Positions 35,198 to 44,653 of a stretch of 64,000 bases of DNA are shown here, piece by piece. Under the pieces are notes generated by a model. It was given only the letters and a program-made list of their open reading frames with translations, was not told where the DNA came from and made no database searches. Each line of letters opens with the position of its first letter. Within the stretch, counting starts at the first letter, position 1. The DNA is from an uncultured Bacteroidia bacterium (GTDB taxonomy: Bacteria > Bacteroidota > Bacteroidia > Bacteroidales > F082). The stretch is from NCBI GenBank assembly GCA_902785755.1, contig CACZZO010000003.1, positions 186,001-250,000 of the forward strand, in the 5' to 3' direction. The position numbers were made by a program, and so were the translations under genes.

Positions 35198-36475
35198 CTA
35201 ATGAATTTTATTATAGTCAACCAACCACAACCCTCTGACAATACTACTCTTTATATCTATATTTTCAGAAAAAGCATTGATATTGGAATCCTCATTAATA
35301 TTGACTTTAAAAGAAAGTACCGTGTCATTTCCAGCATAGTTTTTTACATTCTTTTCGGCAACATCCATAACTATTGTATAATCCCCTTCACTTAGGATAT
35401 GAGCTGGAATCTGAAAGCGAAACTCATATTCACCAATACCCAAACTTGTCTTACCGTCAATATCATTGTAATCCGCTCTCGCCAATGGATGTTGAAAACT
35501 GCTGTACAAATTAAAACCAATAACTAAAGAGCCTATGTTTTCATTAATCCGAACCCGAAAAGACACATCTATTGGAGTGTCATTATAAAAAGCATCACCT
35601 TTACTTGGAGACACCTTAGCCCATAGCAAATTGAGCTTATCTGTCACTTGGGGGTTCTTATTAATATATTCTGATTGTATAATTTGCGTTGACAAATAAT
35701 TATGGATTGTATCTGATATGTTTCCCATGAAGCTAATCTGTCCATTAGCCAACAACACTCCTTTATGACAAAGCCGCTGAACACTAGCCATATTATGACT
35801 CACAAACAGCACAGTCCTTCCCTCGCCCCTGCTTACATCCTGCATCTTACCAATGGCCTTTTTTTGAAAATCAGCATCACCCACAGCCAACACCTCGTCC
35901 ACCACCAAAATCTCAGGATCCAAATGAGCCGCCACGGCAAAACCGAGTCGCACCACCATACCGCTACTATAACGCTTCACGGGTGTGTCAATATAACGCT
36001 CACAACCTGAGAAATCAACGATTTCATCCAACTTCAGTGTGATTTCAGCCTTGTTCATGCCCAAAATGGCCCCGTTCATATAAATATTCTCGCGGCCAGT
36101 CATCTCAGGATGGAAACCAGTGCCCACTTCAAGAAGGGAGCCTATGCGGCCTTTGGCTTTGATTGTTCCTGTGGTGGGTGCCGTAATCTTAGAGAGGATT
36201 TTTAGCAATGTACTCTTGCCCGCGCCGTTTTTCCCGATGATGCCCACCACATCGCCTTGCTCTACCTTGAAATCAATGTCCTTCAAGGCCCAGACATATT
36301 CGCTGTCGGCAGCTTTTGAGCGGTCATTTACTGAACCAATTTTCAAATACGGGTCTTCCTCTCTCTTAATGTTCATCGTCCACCAACGCTTCAGGTCATG
36401 CGACAACGTTCCAGTGGAAACCAGTCCCAATCGGTATAACTTACTTATATTGTTGAATTCTATTGCAGTTGACAT
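35198..36475 (-). CDS. wzt: ABC transporter ATP-binding protein Wzt, with C-terminal glycan-binding domain
   Basis: 425 residues. The N-terminal Walker A is GKNGAGKST (Lys87), the signature YSSGM is at 169-173 and the Walker B/catalytic VVDEVLAVGD has Asp193-Glu194. An immunoglobulin-like Wzt C-terminal domain covers about 270-425. Wzt binds modified polysaccharide ends and powers export through Wzm. Unusually the permease gene lies 11 kb upstream (47645-48520) and not next to it. A second, broken copy lies at 59255-60553. Confidence 0.93.
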   Translation of the reverse strand: MSTAIEFNNISKLYRLGLVSTGTLSHDLKRWWTMNIKREEDPYLKIGSVNDRSKAADSEYVWALKDIDFKVEQGDVVGIIGKNGAGKSTLLKILSKITAPTTGTIKAKGRIGSLLEVGTGFHPEMTGRENIYMNGAILGMNKAEITLKLDEIVDFSGCERYIDTPVKRYSSGMVVRLGFAVAAHLDPEILVVDEVLAVGDADFQKKAIGKMQDVSRGEGRTVLFVSHNMASVQRLCHKGVLLANGQISFMGNISDTIHNYLSTQIIQSEYINKNPQVTDKLNLLWAKVSPSKGDAFYNDTPIDVSFRVRINENIGSLVIGFNLYSSFQHPLARADYNDIDGKTSLGIGEYEFRFQIPAHILSEGDYTIVMDVAEKNVKNYAGNDTVLSFKVNINEDSNINAFSENIDIKSSIVRGLWLVDYNKIH

Positions 36476-36541
36476 ATTAAAATCTTACAAATAAACCATA
36501 ATTAATATCATTATTTCCAAACGCTTTCATACACTAAAGCG

Positions 36542-37492
36542 TTAGCGTTTCATCAAAAGCGACCTATAAAACTTAAATGAGATTGGAGTTCGTACCATGT
36601 ACTTGGCTTTTGACTTATTCTTATCATATTTGGCAAATTCACGTGCTGATTCATAATCATCATTACGGTAAGCAGCCAACAATAATTGATGCCACATGTC
36701 ATTCTCAGTACCATCCTCAAATGCTCCCCATTCTGGAAACAAAGAATAAAGGAACTCCCCCATTTTCTTTTCTTTTTGATACTGCCGTCTAATTGCCTCA
36801 TAGTCTGCCTTCCTAGTAATAGAAACTTGACCTACACGATATGTTGCTGTAGATTCAGGTATATAGCGAATATCACCATAAGCCGCCATAATAAGCCATG
36901 TTGGCCAATCCTCACGTGGAAAATCAAGTTCAACAAATTTATCTACTGGTACATGTTCCTCAAAACAATCACGTCTAAAACAAGCTGTTACTGCACATAT
37001 ATGCCCATTTTGTTTCAGAACATTATGTTGTATTCTCCCTTCAGGGGGACAAATACCATGTTTCTTATATGAGTTTTTTTCAATATGATTAGTCTTAACA
37101 TACAGTTTATCAATGTCCGTATGGCAGATAACACATTCCGGATGCAATTCCATAAAATCAACTTGCAATTGTATCTTGTTAGGATTATGCCAATAGTCAT
37201 CCCCGGCACATGACATAATATATTTACCTGATGAATGTTTGATACAATTAATCCAATTGGCAGTCACTCCCAAATTCCTCTCTTGCGGAGCCAATTTAAC
37301 ATTAGTATTTCTTTTGACGTATTCTTCACAAATTGCACGCGTACCGTCTGTCCCCTTATCTTCACCTATAACAACTTCACAGGGGTAGTCAGTTCGCTGA
37401 GAGAGGATACAATCCAATGTTTGCCTTATCCATTGTTCCTGATTATAAGTACATACCACAATAGAAACCATAGGGTTTTTCATCACACTCAT
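36542..37492 (-). CDS. GT2 glycosyltransferase
   Basis: 316 residues. VSIVVCTYNQEQWIRQTL, VVIGEDKGTDGT and SCAGDDYWHNPNKIQLQ fit the GT2 group common in capsule loci. Its C-terminus is basic (KSKAKYMVRTPISFKFYR). It is followed by a 66-bp AT-rich gap before wzt and preceded by a 210-bp gap to the GT61 gene. Confidence 0.88.
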   Translation of the reverse strand: MSVMKNPMVSIVVCTYNQEQWIRQTLDCILSQRTDYPCEVVIGEDKGTDGTRAICEEYVKRNTNVKLAPQERNLGVTANWINCIKHSSGKYIMSCAGDDYWHNPNKIQLQVDFMELHPECVICHTDIDKLYVKTNHIEKNSYKKHGICPPEGRIQHNVLKQNGHICAVTACFRRDCFEEHVPVDKFVELDFPREDWPTWLIMAAYGDIRYIPESTATYRVGQVSITRKADYEAIRRQYQKEKKMGEFLYSLFPEWGAFEDGTENDMWHQLLLAAYRNDDYESAREFAKYDKNKSKAKYMVRTPISFKFYRSLLMKR

Positions 37493-37702
37493 GTTGGATA
37501 AGCATTTAACAATTCAACAATGCTACAGACTTCGCATAAAATCATCACCTGACTTATTGGCAAACTCAATTTTTGACAAGCAATCCAATCTGCAAAATCC
37601 TAAATATCCGAAATCATAACTTCTTCCTTTATCCAAAGTCACATGGTCTTACCGTGGATAGAAAACGGGTCGCATAAGTATTCATTAGAACCGAAAAAAA
37701 TG
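37493..37702. other. 210-bp AT-rich gap without a recognisable gene
   Basis: Neither strand shows a credible reading frame, RNA gene or promoter box. It could be a recombination scar, since it separates GT61 from the genes after it. Confidence 0.5.
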
Positions 37703-38920
37703 CTATTGCAGCAATTCGTACAGTGCCGCTTTTAAATCATCTATATTAATCTTATATGATGCATGCATTTTCAATGGATCGTGATTCATACTTTTCGATT
37801 CCATGACATGCCACAATCGCCCTCCTATATATTCAATTATTGGCTGCCAAAGCCCAGTCGATGGGTAATACTTACAAAGCACCAACACTTTAACTCCATA
37901 ATTACAATAAACCAAATTTGTAAATGCTGCTCCTGAACCACCAACGATTGCCTCAGCATCGTTAAAAAGTTTCACTTGTTGCTGCAAAGTAAGCATTTCA
38001 GGATATACAACTTCAAATCCAAATTCTTTAGCACATTCTATACATTCTTCCTCATTAAATGGCCTTCTCCCACTAGCATATTTTCTTCCCAAAAAAATCC
38101 TCTTAGGACCAATAAAATCTATATTTTTTGCTACAGGAATCATCATTTCTCGCAAAAAGGATAATGTTAATGGCTTATAAAAGCAACATACATCCATAGA
38201 CTTTGTTCCCTTTTTATGGTTTGGCTCCAAAAATGTCTGCATTGAAACATAATACAACTCATCTACTTTGTACCGAACTTTTTTATCCATCACTAAAATA
38301 GGCCGACTCTGTGTATTACATATTTTTAAAAGTTCTGCAAAACTAGGAATCTCTACTGCATTCTTATCTACCAATAGCGGTACATCTGCTGGAATCATAC
38401 TTATACAACGCAATTTCGTGACAATCTGGAAAGTAAAGTGATAATAATTCCATGAAAAAAGACCGCTAACGAAAATCCCCTTAGGCAAGTACTCAACAAT
38501 ACTAGGAATGTTAACGGCACAATAATACTTCCAATCTTTAAGCAAAACAAAACCATCTGAGCAATCAGAAGAATGTTTTATAAGTGGGTTTTCTTTTATT
38601 TCACAATACAAACTTCCTTTATGCAAAACAATCAGGTCTGAATAAGCAAAACACGATGCTTGCTTAAATTGAAAAACACAACTATTAATTTCTATTCCTT
38701 TCTGCAAGACTCTATTATAACCAGCCCCTGTCTGATCAATGGCATAAATTGTTTCTTCTCGATTATTCGCGACCACATCCACCTTATCTGGGTTATTGGC
38801 ATTATAATGGATTAAACTTTCAAATTTACCAATTTTACTTTTTCCAGTAACTATTTCAAACAAAAGCTTTAATCCTTTTGCGATACCATTACATAATATG
38901 ATATGAATAATCCTCTGCAT
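37703..38920 (-). CDS. GT61-family glycosyltransferase
   Basis: 405 residues. SWNYYHFTFQIVTKL near 160, the basic PKRIFLGRKYASGRRPF and the terminal IVGGSGAAFTNLVYC are the GT61 (DUF563) landmarks. Members transfer pentoses or GlcNAc-type sugars in other systems. It is AT-rich like the genes at 41.8-45.7 kb. The FdtB-like aminotransferase is 39 bp upstream. Confidence 0.85.
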   Translation of the reverse strand: MQRIIHIILCNGIAKGLKLLFEIVTGKSKIGKFESLIHYNANNPDKVDVVANNREETIYAIDQTGAGYNRVLQKGIEINSCVFQFKQASCFAYSDLIVLHKGSLYCEIKENPLIKHSSDCSDGFVLLKDWKYYCAVNIPSIVEYLPKGIFVSGLFSWNYYHFTFQIVTKLRCISMIPADVPLLVDKNAVEIPSFAELLKICNTQSRPILVMDKKVRYKVDELYYVSMQTFLEPNHKKGTKSMDVCCFYKPLTLSFLREMMIPVAKNIDFIGPKRIFLGRKYASGRRPFNEEECIECAKEFGFEVVYPEMLTLQQQVKLFNDAEAIVGGSGAAFTNLVYCNYGVKVLVLCKYYPSTGLWQPIIEYIGGRLWHVMESKSMNHDPLKMHASYKINIDDLKAALYELLQ

Positions 38921-38959
38921 AACAATCTCCCTCCTAAACTGTTTTTATCCAACTAAACC

Positions 38960-40063
38960 TTAAGAATAAACGTTTAATAATTCCACAATTCTCTCCATGT
39001 CTTCACTTCTCAACACAGGACTTATAGGCAAACTTAATTCAATCTTTGCCAAACGCTCTGTCATTGGCAAATGTGAATTGGGCCACTCATCGTAATAACA
39101 TTCCTGCTTGTGAGGAGGAATTGGATAATGAATCAAAGTCTGCACACCCTTTTCTGCCAAATATTGCTGCAATTCATCTCTCCTCTCACATAGTATCGGG
39201 AACAGATGATAGACATTGTTCTCGTCGGGCAATCGGGTCGGCAATGTCACAAGAGGGTTCTTGATATTATCATAGTAAAAGGCAGATACTTGTTGGCGCA
39301 AACGGTTGTCCTCGTCCAAGTGACGCAGCTTCACATCCAACACTGCCGCCTGAATCTCATCCAAACGACTGTTACGACCACAATACTTGAACACGTATTT
39401 TTTTGAGCTGCCATAATTGGCCAACGCTCTGATGCAATCTGCCAATTCCTCATCATCTGTCGTCACAGCTCCGCCATCACCCAATGCACCGAGGTTCTTT
39501 CCCGGATAAAAACTATGTCCAGCAGCCTCGCCCAAAGAGCCTGTTCTTTTTTCTTTATATCTACATCCGTGCGCCTGTGCATTATCCTCAACAAGGTGCA
39601 AATGATGTTTTTCGCATAATTCGCCTATCTTCTCCGTAAAGGCACAGCGGCCATAAAGATGCACCAAAAGGATGGACTTGGTTCGAGGAGTAATTGCTTC
39701 CTCAACCTTGTTTTCATCCAGTCCCAATGTATTCGGGTCTGGCTCCACCAGAACGGCTTTCAACCCATTCTCAGTAATGGCCAAAACCGAAGCAATATAC
39801 GTGTTTGCAGGCACAATGACTTCATCGCCCCGCTGCATGATGCCAAGTTCGATGTACGCACGATAAATCCAGATGAGTGCATCCAGACCATTGCCACAAC
39901 CAATGCAGTATTTCGTTCCTATATAGTCGGCATAATGGCGCTCAAAGGTTTCATTTTCCTTACCTTGTAGATACCAACCTCTATCCACAACACGTTGCAC
40001 TGCCGAATGGATTTCGTCAGCGTATTTGGCAGTAATATCTTTTAATAACAGAAAAGGTATCAT
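38960..40063 (-). CDS. fdtB: dTDP-3-amino-3,6-dideoxyhexose transaminase (FdtB/QdtB-like)
   Basis: 367 residues, fold-type I PLP enzyme of the DegT/DnrJ/EryC1/StrS family. Asp160 (VEDNAQAHG) binds the PLP ring, Lys189 ([14 protein letters not shown]) is the Schiff-base Lys and [11 protein letters not shown] is the conserved substrate loop. With the FdtA-like ketoisomerases at 45.7-46.6 kb it would make dTDP-Fuc3N or dTDP-Qui3N from dTDP-4-keto-6-deoxyglucose. The rmlA/rmlB genes needed first are not in the window. The first ~60 bp of this gene recur as a decayed stub at 41731-41792. Confidence 0.83.
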   Translation of the reverse strand: MIPFLLLKDITAKYADEIHSAVQRVVDRGWYLQGKENETFERHYADYIGTKYCIGCGNGLDALIWIYRAYIELGIMQRGDEVIVPANTYIASVLAITENGLKAVLVEPDPNTLGLDENKVEEAITPRTKSILLVHLYGRCAFTEKIGELCEKHHLHLVEDNAQAHGCRYKEKRTGSLGEAAGHSFYPGKNLGALGDGGAVTTDDEELADCIRALANYGSSKKYVFKYCGRNSRLDEIQAAVLDVKLRHLDEDNRLRQQVSAFYYDNIKNPLVTLPTRLPDENNVYHLFPILCERRDELQQYLAEKGVQTLIHYPIPPHKQECYYDEWPNSHLPMTERLAKIELSLPISPVLRSEDMERIVELLNVYS

Positions 40064-40102
40064 CGTAACACGAATGGTCTACTATTTTTACATGGCAATA
40101 TA

Positions 40103-41677
40103 CTATTTCTCAAACTTCTCAATCAAACAACTATGGGTTTTGTTCTTCTCATCATAGTTGATGCCGACAAACAGAATCCGTCCCTGATAATGAGAAAGGG
40201 AATCGAAGTATCTCTTTTCACTAATCTGCTGCAACGCACTCTCTGCGCAGCTATTGCGCTTCAGTTCGATAATCATGGCCGGGTCGTTTTCCTTGTATGG
40301 AACAAAAACAACATCCGCGAAGCCTTTACCCGTAGTCATCTCCTTGATGACGGAATAGCGGTTCAAGGCATATATATAAGCAAGATAGATGGCACTCTGC
40401 AAAGCGTCCTCATTGTTGTAGCTGCGATTGCTGGTTACATGGATATGCGAAATATCCAACGCTTTAGCCACCGCTTCACCATTCCCCGCCCATGTTTCCG
40501 ACAGAAGCTCTTTGGAAGACTGGATGATTTGTGTCGTCACCGCATATTCGTCCTCCGTTTCTATGGCGTTAAACCACTCCTGACGCACTTCCTTGTTGGG
40601 AATCCGGCAGGTCCCTTCCTCAAAATTATAAGCAAGGTAGCCGAGATGTATCAGGTAGGTAAGCAGGTCATCCTTTGTATGGAAAGACGTCATCGTGTTC
40701 ATAAAACGGGTAACATTGACATCCACTTCCTCCCCTGCCAACATACGTATTACGGCTTCCTTCGTCCCAACAAAGTTCTGGCGGATGCGATCGGTGATGG
40801 CCTCATAAGTCGAAGTTTGTCCCCAGTAACTGCCAAATACTTTCTTCCTGAGTGACTTCACCACCGACTCTGGATTGTAAATCTCAAATCCATGCTGCCG
40901 GTAGCCGTCATACCATAGCCGGCACTCATCAAAATCAATGCCGTTTGCGTTACATAGGCTCTCCACCTCTTCACCGGTGAACCCGACAAATTCCGCCAAG
41001 TCCTCAGCATCGAGAATCGTATATTCCTCAAAATTGTTCAGCTTCGACTGGACCTTGTCCCTTACCACAGGCAAGATTCCCGTCAGGTAGGCTAAGGAAA
41101 TTGCCGGGCGAAGCGTATCACTCTTGAAAAGTCCGTTCATGAACGAGAGATACTCTGCAAACAAATCCGGATTCACCTGCTCACGCACAAGGACATCGTA
41201 TTCGTCCATTAGGATAACAAAAGTTTCTCCCGTGGCTGAGTATACGCGAAGAATGCTTTGAGCAAGAGAATCATCCTCTTCCAGTCTCACATTGGGGAAA
41301 GCCTCAACAATCTCGCGGACAATCTCGCGGTTAAGTCGCTTCATCAGTTTGTCTTTATCGAGTGTGTTCTGATACTCGCTATTCATGTCTATCTTGATGA
41401 CATTGTAACGGTTCAGTTTCGCGGCAAAGCCCGCCGTCTTCGCAATCTTGAATCCCGCGAACAACTCCGAAGAGTCACAGCCCTTGGAATAATAAGCGCA
41501 AAGCATATTCCCCGCAAATGTCTTCCCGAAGCGGCGTGGACGTGAGAAACAGACATACTTTTTACCCTTGTCGATAAAACGATTCGTCACATCTATCATC
41601 ATCGTTTTATCCACATAAATATCTGCTGATACAATCTCCTTGAAGTTTACGTTTCCAGGATTCAGATATATGCCCAT
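40103..41677 (-). CDS. AAA-ATPase-like / PD-(D/E)XK nuclease-like protein
   Basis: 524 residues. The N-terminal AAA-ATPase-like domain has RPRRFGKT (Walker A Lys52) and VILMDEYDVLV (Walker B). The C-terminal PDDEXK_9-type domain shows ADVVFVPYKENDPAMIIELKRN, with the D...E-x-K nuclease pattern. Such genes occur in many copies in Bacteroidales genomes with unknown function; defence or mobile cargo have been suggested. It looks clearly GC-richer than its neighbours and has no link to sugar chemistry, so it is a likely insertion. It lies between a complete fdtB-like gene and the stub of another. Confidence 0.85.
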   Translation of the reverse strand: MGIYLNPGNVNFKEIVSADIYVDKTMMIDVTNRFIDKGKKYVCFSRPRRFGKTFAGNMLCAYYSKGCDSSELFAGFKIAKTAGFAAKLNRYNVIKIDMNSEYQNTLDKDKLMKRLNREIVREIVEAFPNVRLEEDDSLAQSILRVYSATGETFVILMDEYDVLVREQVNPDLFAEYLSFMNGLFKSDTLRPAISLAYLTGILPVVRDKVQSKLNNFEEYTILDAEDLAEFVGFTGEEVESLCNANGIDFDECRLWYDGYRQHGFEIYNPESVVKSLRKKVFGSYWGQTSTYEAITDRIRQNFVGTKEAVIRMLAGEEVDVNVTRFMNTMTSFHTKDDLLTYLIHLGYLAYNFEEGTCRIPNKEVRQEWFNAIETEDEYAVTTQIIQSSKELLSETWAGNGEAVAKALDISHIHVTSNRSYNNEDALQSAIYLAYIYALNRYSVIKEMTTGKGFADVVFVPYKENDPAMIIELKRNSCAESALQQISEKRYFDSLSHYQGRILFVGINYDEKNKTHSCLIEKFEK

Positions 41678-41730
41678 GTCATTAGATATTTAGTGTTCTA
41701 TGGGAAACTTTAAATCCAATATGTCACACG

Positions 41731-41792
41731 GCCGAATGGATTTCGTCTGCCTATTTGACAGTTATGTCTTTTGTGATAGAAAAGGAATCGTA
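41731..41792 (-). pseudogene. Relic of a second aminotransferase 5' end
   Basis: About 62 bp match the first 62 bp of the FdtB-like gene (40002-40063), including an identical 17-bp block. The start ATG reads ACG here, there is a 1-bp deletion, and TAG replaces TAC. It lies just upstream of the AAA gene and downstream of the CDP-ribitol synthase, in the same orientation as the intact gene. Confidence 0.75.
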
Positions 41793-41822
41793 TGATAAAT
41801 GGCAAAGGATCAATTACAGCTA

Positions 41823-43199
41823 TCATTTCTTGCTATGCAATCTCACATCTACCACTTCTCCGGTAAATGACGAGAAAGCAGTATTCAGCGAGGCTATTGC
41901 AACCATTTTTGGATCCAACAAAGACCCTTGTGGTTCTGAGCCAAAGTTCTTGGTACGCATCGGAGTTTTTGTTCTTTCAGGATTAATACAATTCACTCTG
42001 ATATTAAAAGGTTGCCATTCTTCCGCAATTGCTTGAACAAGGTTAACAATCGCAGATTTAGTAGCCGAATATACACTATACATCATCCTACCTCTTGTAT
42101 AACTACTACTCGTATAGAAAAGCAGAGAACCGTTTGACTTTTTCAAAAACGGGAATGATGCTTTTGCAACATTGATTGCACCTAACAAATTTGTATTGAT
42201 CGAATCTCTTACAACACTATCAGGCATAGAAGATATTGGCTCTTTTATCAAAATTCCAGCAGTATCGATGACTAAATCTATTCTGCCCTCTCTTTTATTA
42301 ACATCATCTAACACTTCGGTCACACATTCAATGTCCGATACATCTAATGAATTTTGTGAGCGACTAAACGAATACACGTTTGCGTTATACGACCTAGCTA
42401 TGTCCACAATTTCCGCACCTATCCCAGAACTTCCTCCAAAAACAACTATTACAGAATTGATTATTTTCTTCTTTACCTCATCTGTCAAACTATTTTGGAT
42501 GTTTTCAATGGATTTAAGTTGAAACAATTTATCCAATAAAAAGAGATCTTCAACATAAGTAAGTTTCATATTATACGGATCTCCTTTAACTATATAAATT
42601 GGTTCATGTGGAAGATATTTTCTAACCACGCCACAGTCATCAGTGATTTTTAAGTTAGGATCCCTTAACGCCAATTGGTATGCTTTATGTATAATGCCAC
42701 GCTTGAAGCACTGCGGTGTTTGTCCATTATACAAGAATTCCCTGTCGGGAATACTATCAATACAACAATCACCATCAGCCTGAATAATCGTATCAGTAGT
42801 TTTGATTGCGACATCCACCGCATTGTATTTCTCCATAGCCTCAATGCAATCTGTTATTATTCTACGTGAGACCAATGGCCTTACCGCATCGTGAAACAAC
42901 AAATTGTCATCATTAGCAACATAGGCATTAATTGCTGACAAACTTGAATAATACCTGGTTTCTCCTCCCGCTAATATCTTGCGCACCTTCTTATACTCAT
43001 TTGACACCACCATTTGTTCCACTTCTGGAATACAATCAGGTCTGGAAACTATACATATTTCGTCAATAAGTTCGTGTTCTTCAAACCTATCAATGGTATG
43101 CTCAATAACTCTTTTCCCTGCTACTTTCAAAAATTGCTTCGGGATTATGTCGCCAAAACGAGTTCCACTGCCCCCAGCCAATATCACTGCAATATTCAT
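41823..43199 (-). CDS. Bifunctional CDP-ribitol synthase (cytidylyltransferase-SDR, Bcs1/Acs1-like)
   Basis: 458 residues. Residues 1-230 form an IspD/TarI-type cytidylyltransferase (VILAGGSGTRFG, IPKQFLKV, FHDAVRPLV). Residues 248-458 are an SDR reductase with GGSSGIG (255-261) and Tyr377/Lys381 (YSATK). The same fusion order is known from Haemophilus influenzae Bcs1, which reduces ribulose-5-phosphate and couples ribitol-5-phosphate to CTP. The TagF-like gene 10 bp upstream would use the CDP-ribitol. CDP-linked alternatives such as other pentitols are possible. Confidence 0.85.
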   Translation of the reverse strand: MNIAVILAGGSGTRFGDIIPKQFLKVAGKRVIEHTIDRFEEHELIDEICIVSRPDCIPEVEQMVVSNEYKKVRKILAGGETRYYSSLSAINAYVANDDNLLFHDAVRPLVSRRIITDCIEAMEKYNAVDVAIKTTDTIIQADGDCCIDSIPDREFLYNGQTPQCFKRGIIHKAYQLALRDPNLKITDDCGVVRKYLPHEPIYIVKGDPYNMKLTYVEDLFLLDKLFQLKSIENIQNSLTDEVKKKIINSVIVVFGGSSGIGAEIVDIARSYNANVYSFSRSQNSLDVSDIECVTEVLDDVNKREGRIDLVIDTAGILIKEPISSMPDSVVRDSINTNLLGAINVAKASFPFLKKSNGSLLFYTSSSYTRGRMMYSVYSATKSAIVNLVQAIAEEWQPFNIRVNCINPERTKTPMRTKNFGSEPQGSLLDPKMVAIASLNTAFSSFTGEVVDVRLHSKK

Positions 43200-43209
43200 T
43201 ATCTTGACT

Positions 43210-44523
43210 TTAATTATTTGTTATTGATAGCTTATTTTTTATATCACACATTATTCTTTCGGCAACTGAAACATCTCCGTTTGGATTCAGTGTTTTTTCA
43301 AAAAAAGAATCCCTATCAGATTTAAGAACATCCTTCCCTTCTAACACAATATTATTCAAAAAATCAATTATATCTTCTTCCTTTTTTCCTTGATAATGAC
43401 AGGCATAAGCTTGCTTACCGACTTCATTACTTTGGGAAAGCCTGTCGAAATTTCCCAAAAACATTACGGGTTTTTGTACATACAAATACTCAATCGTAAA
43501 CGACCCACAGTCGTGAATCATAGCATCTGACGATTTAAATAGGTCAACATAATCTCCACTCACATACGTTGTGTTTTTACCATTTGCCCATTTCTCATAA
43601 TAAGCATCCGTTTTCTCTTTCCCCCAATCTATATGTTCATATAGAGCGGGCTTTAATAAAGGATGCGGCTTAAACACAAACTGTATCTTGTCCTTATACT
43701 CTTCTGCGATTCTAAGCATGACATCGGAATACAATAAAAAAGTAGAGAACTGTATCCATCCATTCTGTCCCACAATTGTATGATGTGGAGCCCAAATCAC
43801 TCTTTTCAGTTTCTTATCCTTTAACTTCCAATCTTTTCCTGTTGCAGTTGTTGAAGCAAATAAATCCGCCGTCGGGTAACCTGTAACTACACAATTATCA
43901 CCCGAATAATAGCTTTTCACTTGCTTCAAATTCTCTTCGCACTCTACATAATATCTCCAAACTCGTTGATGGAATTGAGACGCGCAACTCCATTGATGTG
44001 GAACACTACAAAAACCATAATTTACATAGCATGTTAGTGTCTTACCCATGTAATTACGGATGTTATACCTGTCATCCACCAAGCCATCATACGGATTGCT
44101 AAAAAAAATGATATCAGGGTGAAGCGAATATGCATCCACATACGAATCTGTATCTTCATCATAAGAACACAATGCTGGATAGCCCTTTGATAGATAATAT
44201 TCCATGCCGTGTTTCAACTGAAATAGCATGAAGTCCCTACCCTTGTTCACTTGAGGCACAGCTAACACCATAGGAGAAAAATCGGGATCGTTTTGCATGG
44301 CTTGGAACAACGAATCGTATTTCCATGAGTTGGAGTCGAAAGCAAAAAAAAGGACATTTATCAATCCTTTCCTAGCTTGTATTCTACGAATTATCTTAGT
44401 GTAATCATAAGACCATTTCTTACGCAGTAGTTGCCACTTCTTTTCCCGATAACAAGCAACTACATTACTAGGAAGCAAGCTCTCAACAGAATGGACAAAT
44501 TTAGCAACAGACATCCTATTCAT
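43210..44523 (-). CDS. CDP-glycerol/CDP-ribitol phosphotransferase family (TagF/TarL-like)
   Basis: 437 residues. The C-terminal GT-B half has the family motifs RVIWAPHHTI, FVFKPHPLLKP and SDAMIHDCGSFTIEYLY with the catalytic and CDP-binding residues. Members transfer polyol phosphate from CDP-polyol, in Gram-positives to make teichoic acid. The neighbouring CDP-ribitol synthase makes ribitol-phosphate the probable unit here. It may add a single ribitol-phosphate or a polymer; no membrane segment is seen. Confidence 0.85.
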   Translation of the reverse strand: MNRMSVAKFVHSVESLLPSNVVACYREKKWQLLRKKWSYDYTKIIRRIQARKGLINVLFFAFDSNSWKYDSLFQAMQNDPDFSPMVLAVPQVNKGRDFMLFQLKHGMEYYLSKGYPALCSYDEDTDSYVDAYSLHPDIIFFSNPYDGLVDDRYNIRNYMGKTLTCYVNYGFCSVPHQWSCASQFHQRVWRYYVECEENLKQVKSYYSGDNCVVTGYPTADLFASTTATGKDWKLKDKKLKRVIWAPHHTIVGQNGWIQFSTFLLYSDVMLRIAEEYKDKIQFVFKPHPLLKPALYEHIDWGKEKTDAYYEKWANGKNTTYVSGDYVDLFKSSDAMIHDCGSFTIEYLYVQKPVMFLGNFDRLSQSNEVGKQAYACHYQGKKEEDIIDFLNNIVLEGKDVLKSDRDSFFEKTLNPNGDVSVAERIMCDIKNKLSITNN

Positions 44524-44612
44524 CTTAATAATTGAATTGGCATTTCTTCATTAAAATTGTGTGTACCAGTAATTGTCAACCCGCAGTCAATGGCTTTTAT
44601 TGACTTCGTCTA

Positions 44613-44620
44613 CAAATATA
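44613..44620 (-). promoter_or_regulatory. Possible -7 box before the TagF-like gene
   Basis: TATATTTG on the minus strand fits TAnnTTTG, about 90 bp upstream of the TagF-like start, in a 130-bp gap with no gene. No -33 element is visible. Confidence 0.3.
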
Positions 44621-44653
44621 GTGAAGACGCCTTTATGTGAAAAAACTATCATA

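Noticed and set aside
40103..41677. AAA/PD-(D/E)XK gene as an anti-phage defence system
   Set aside because: No partner genes, toxin or other defence marker lies nearby; the family's function is unknown, so only an insertion is claimed.
44600..44630. Possible hairpin around the -7 box before the TagF-like gene
   Set aside because: The complementary arms are only about five bases and no T-run follows.
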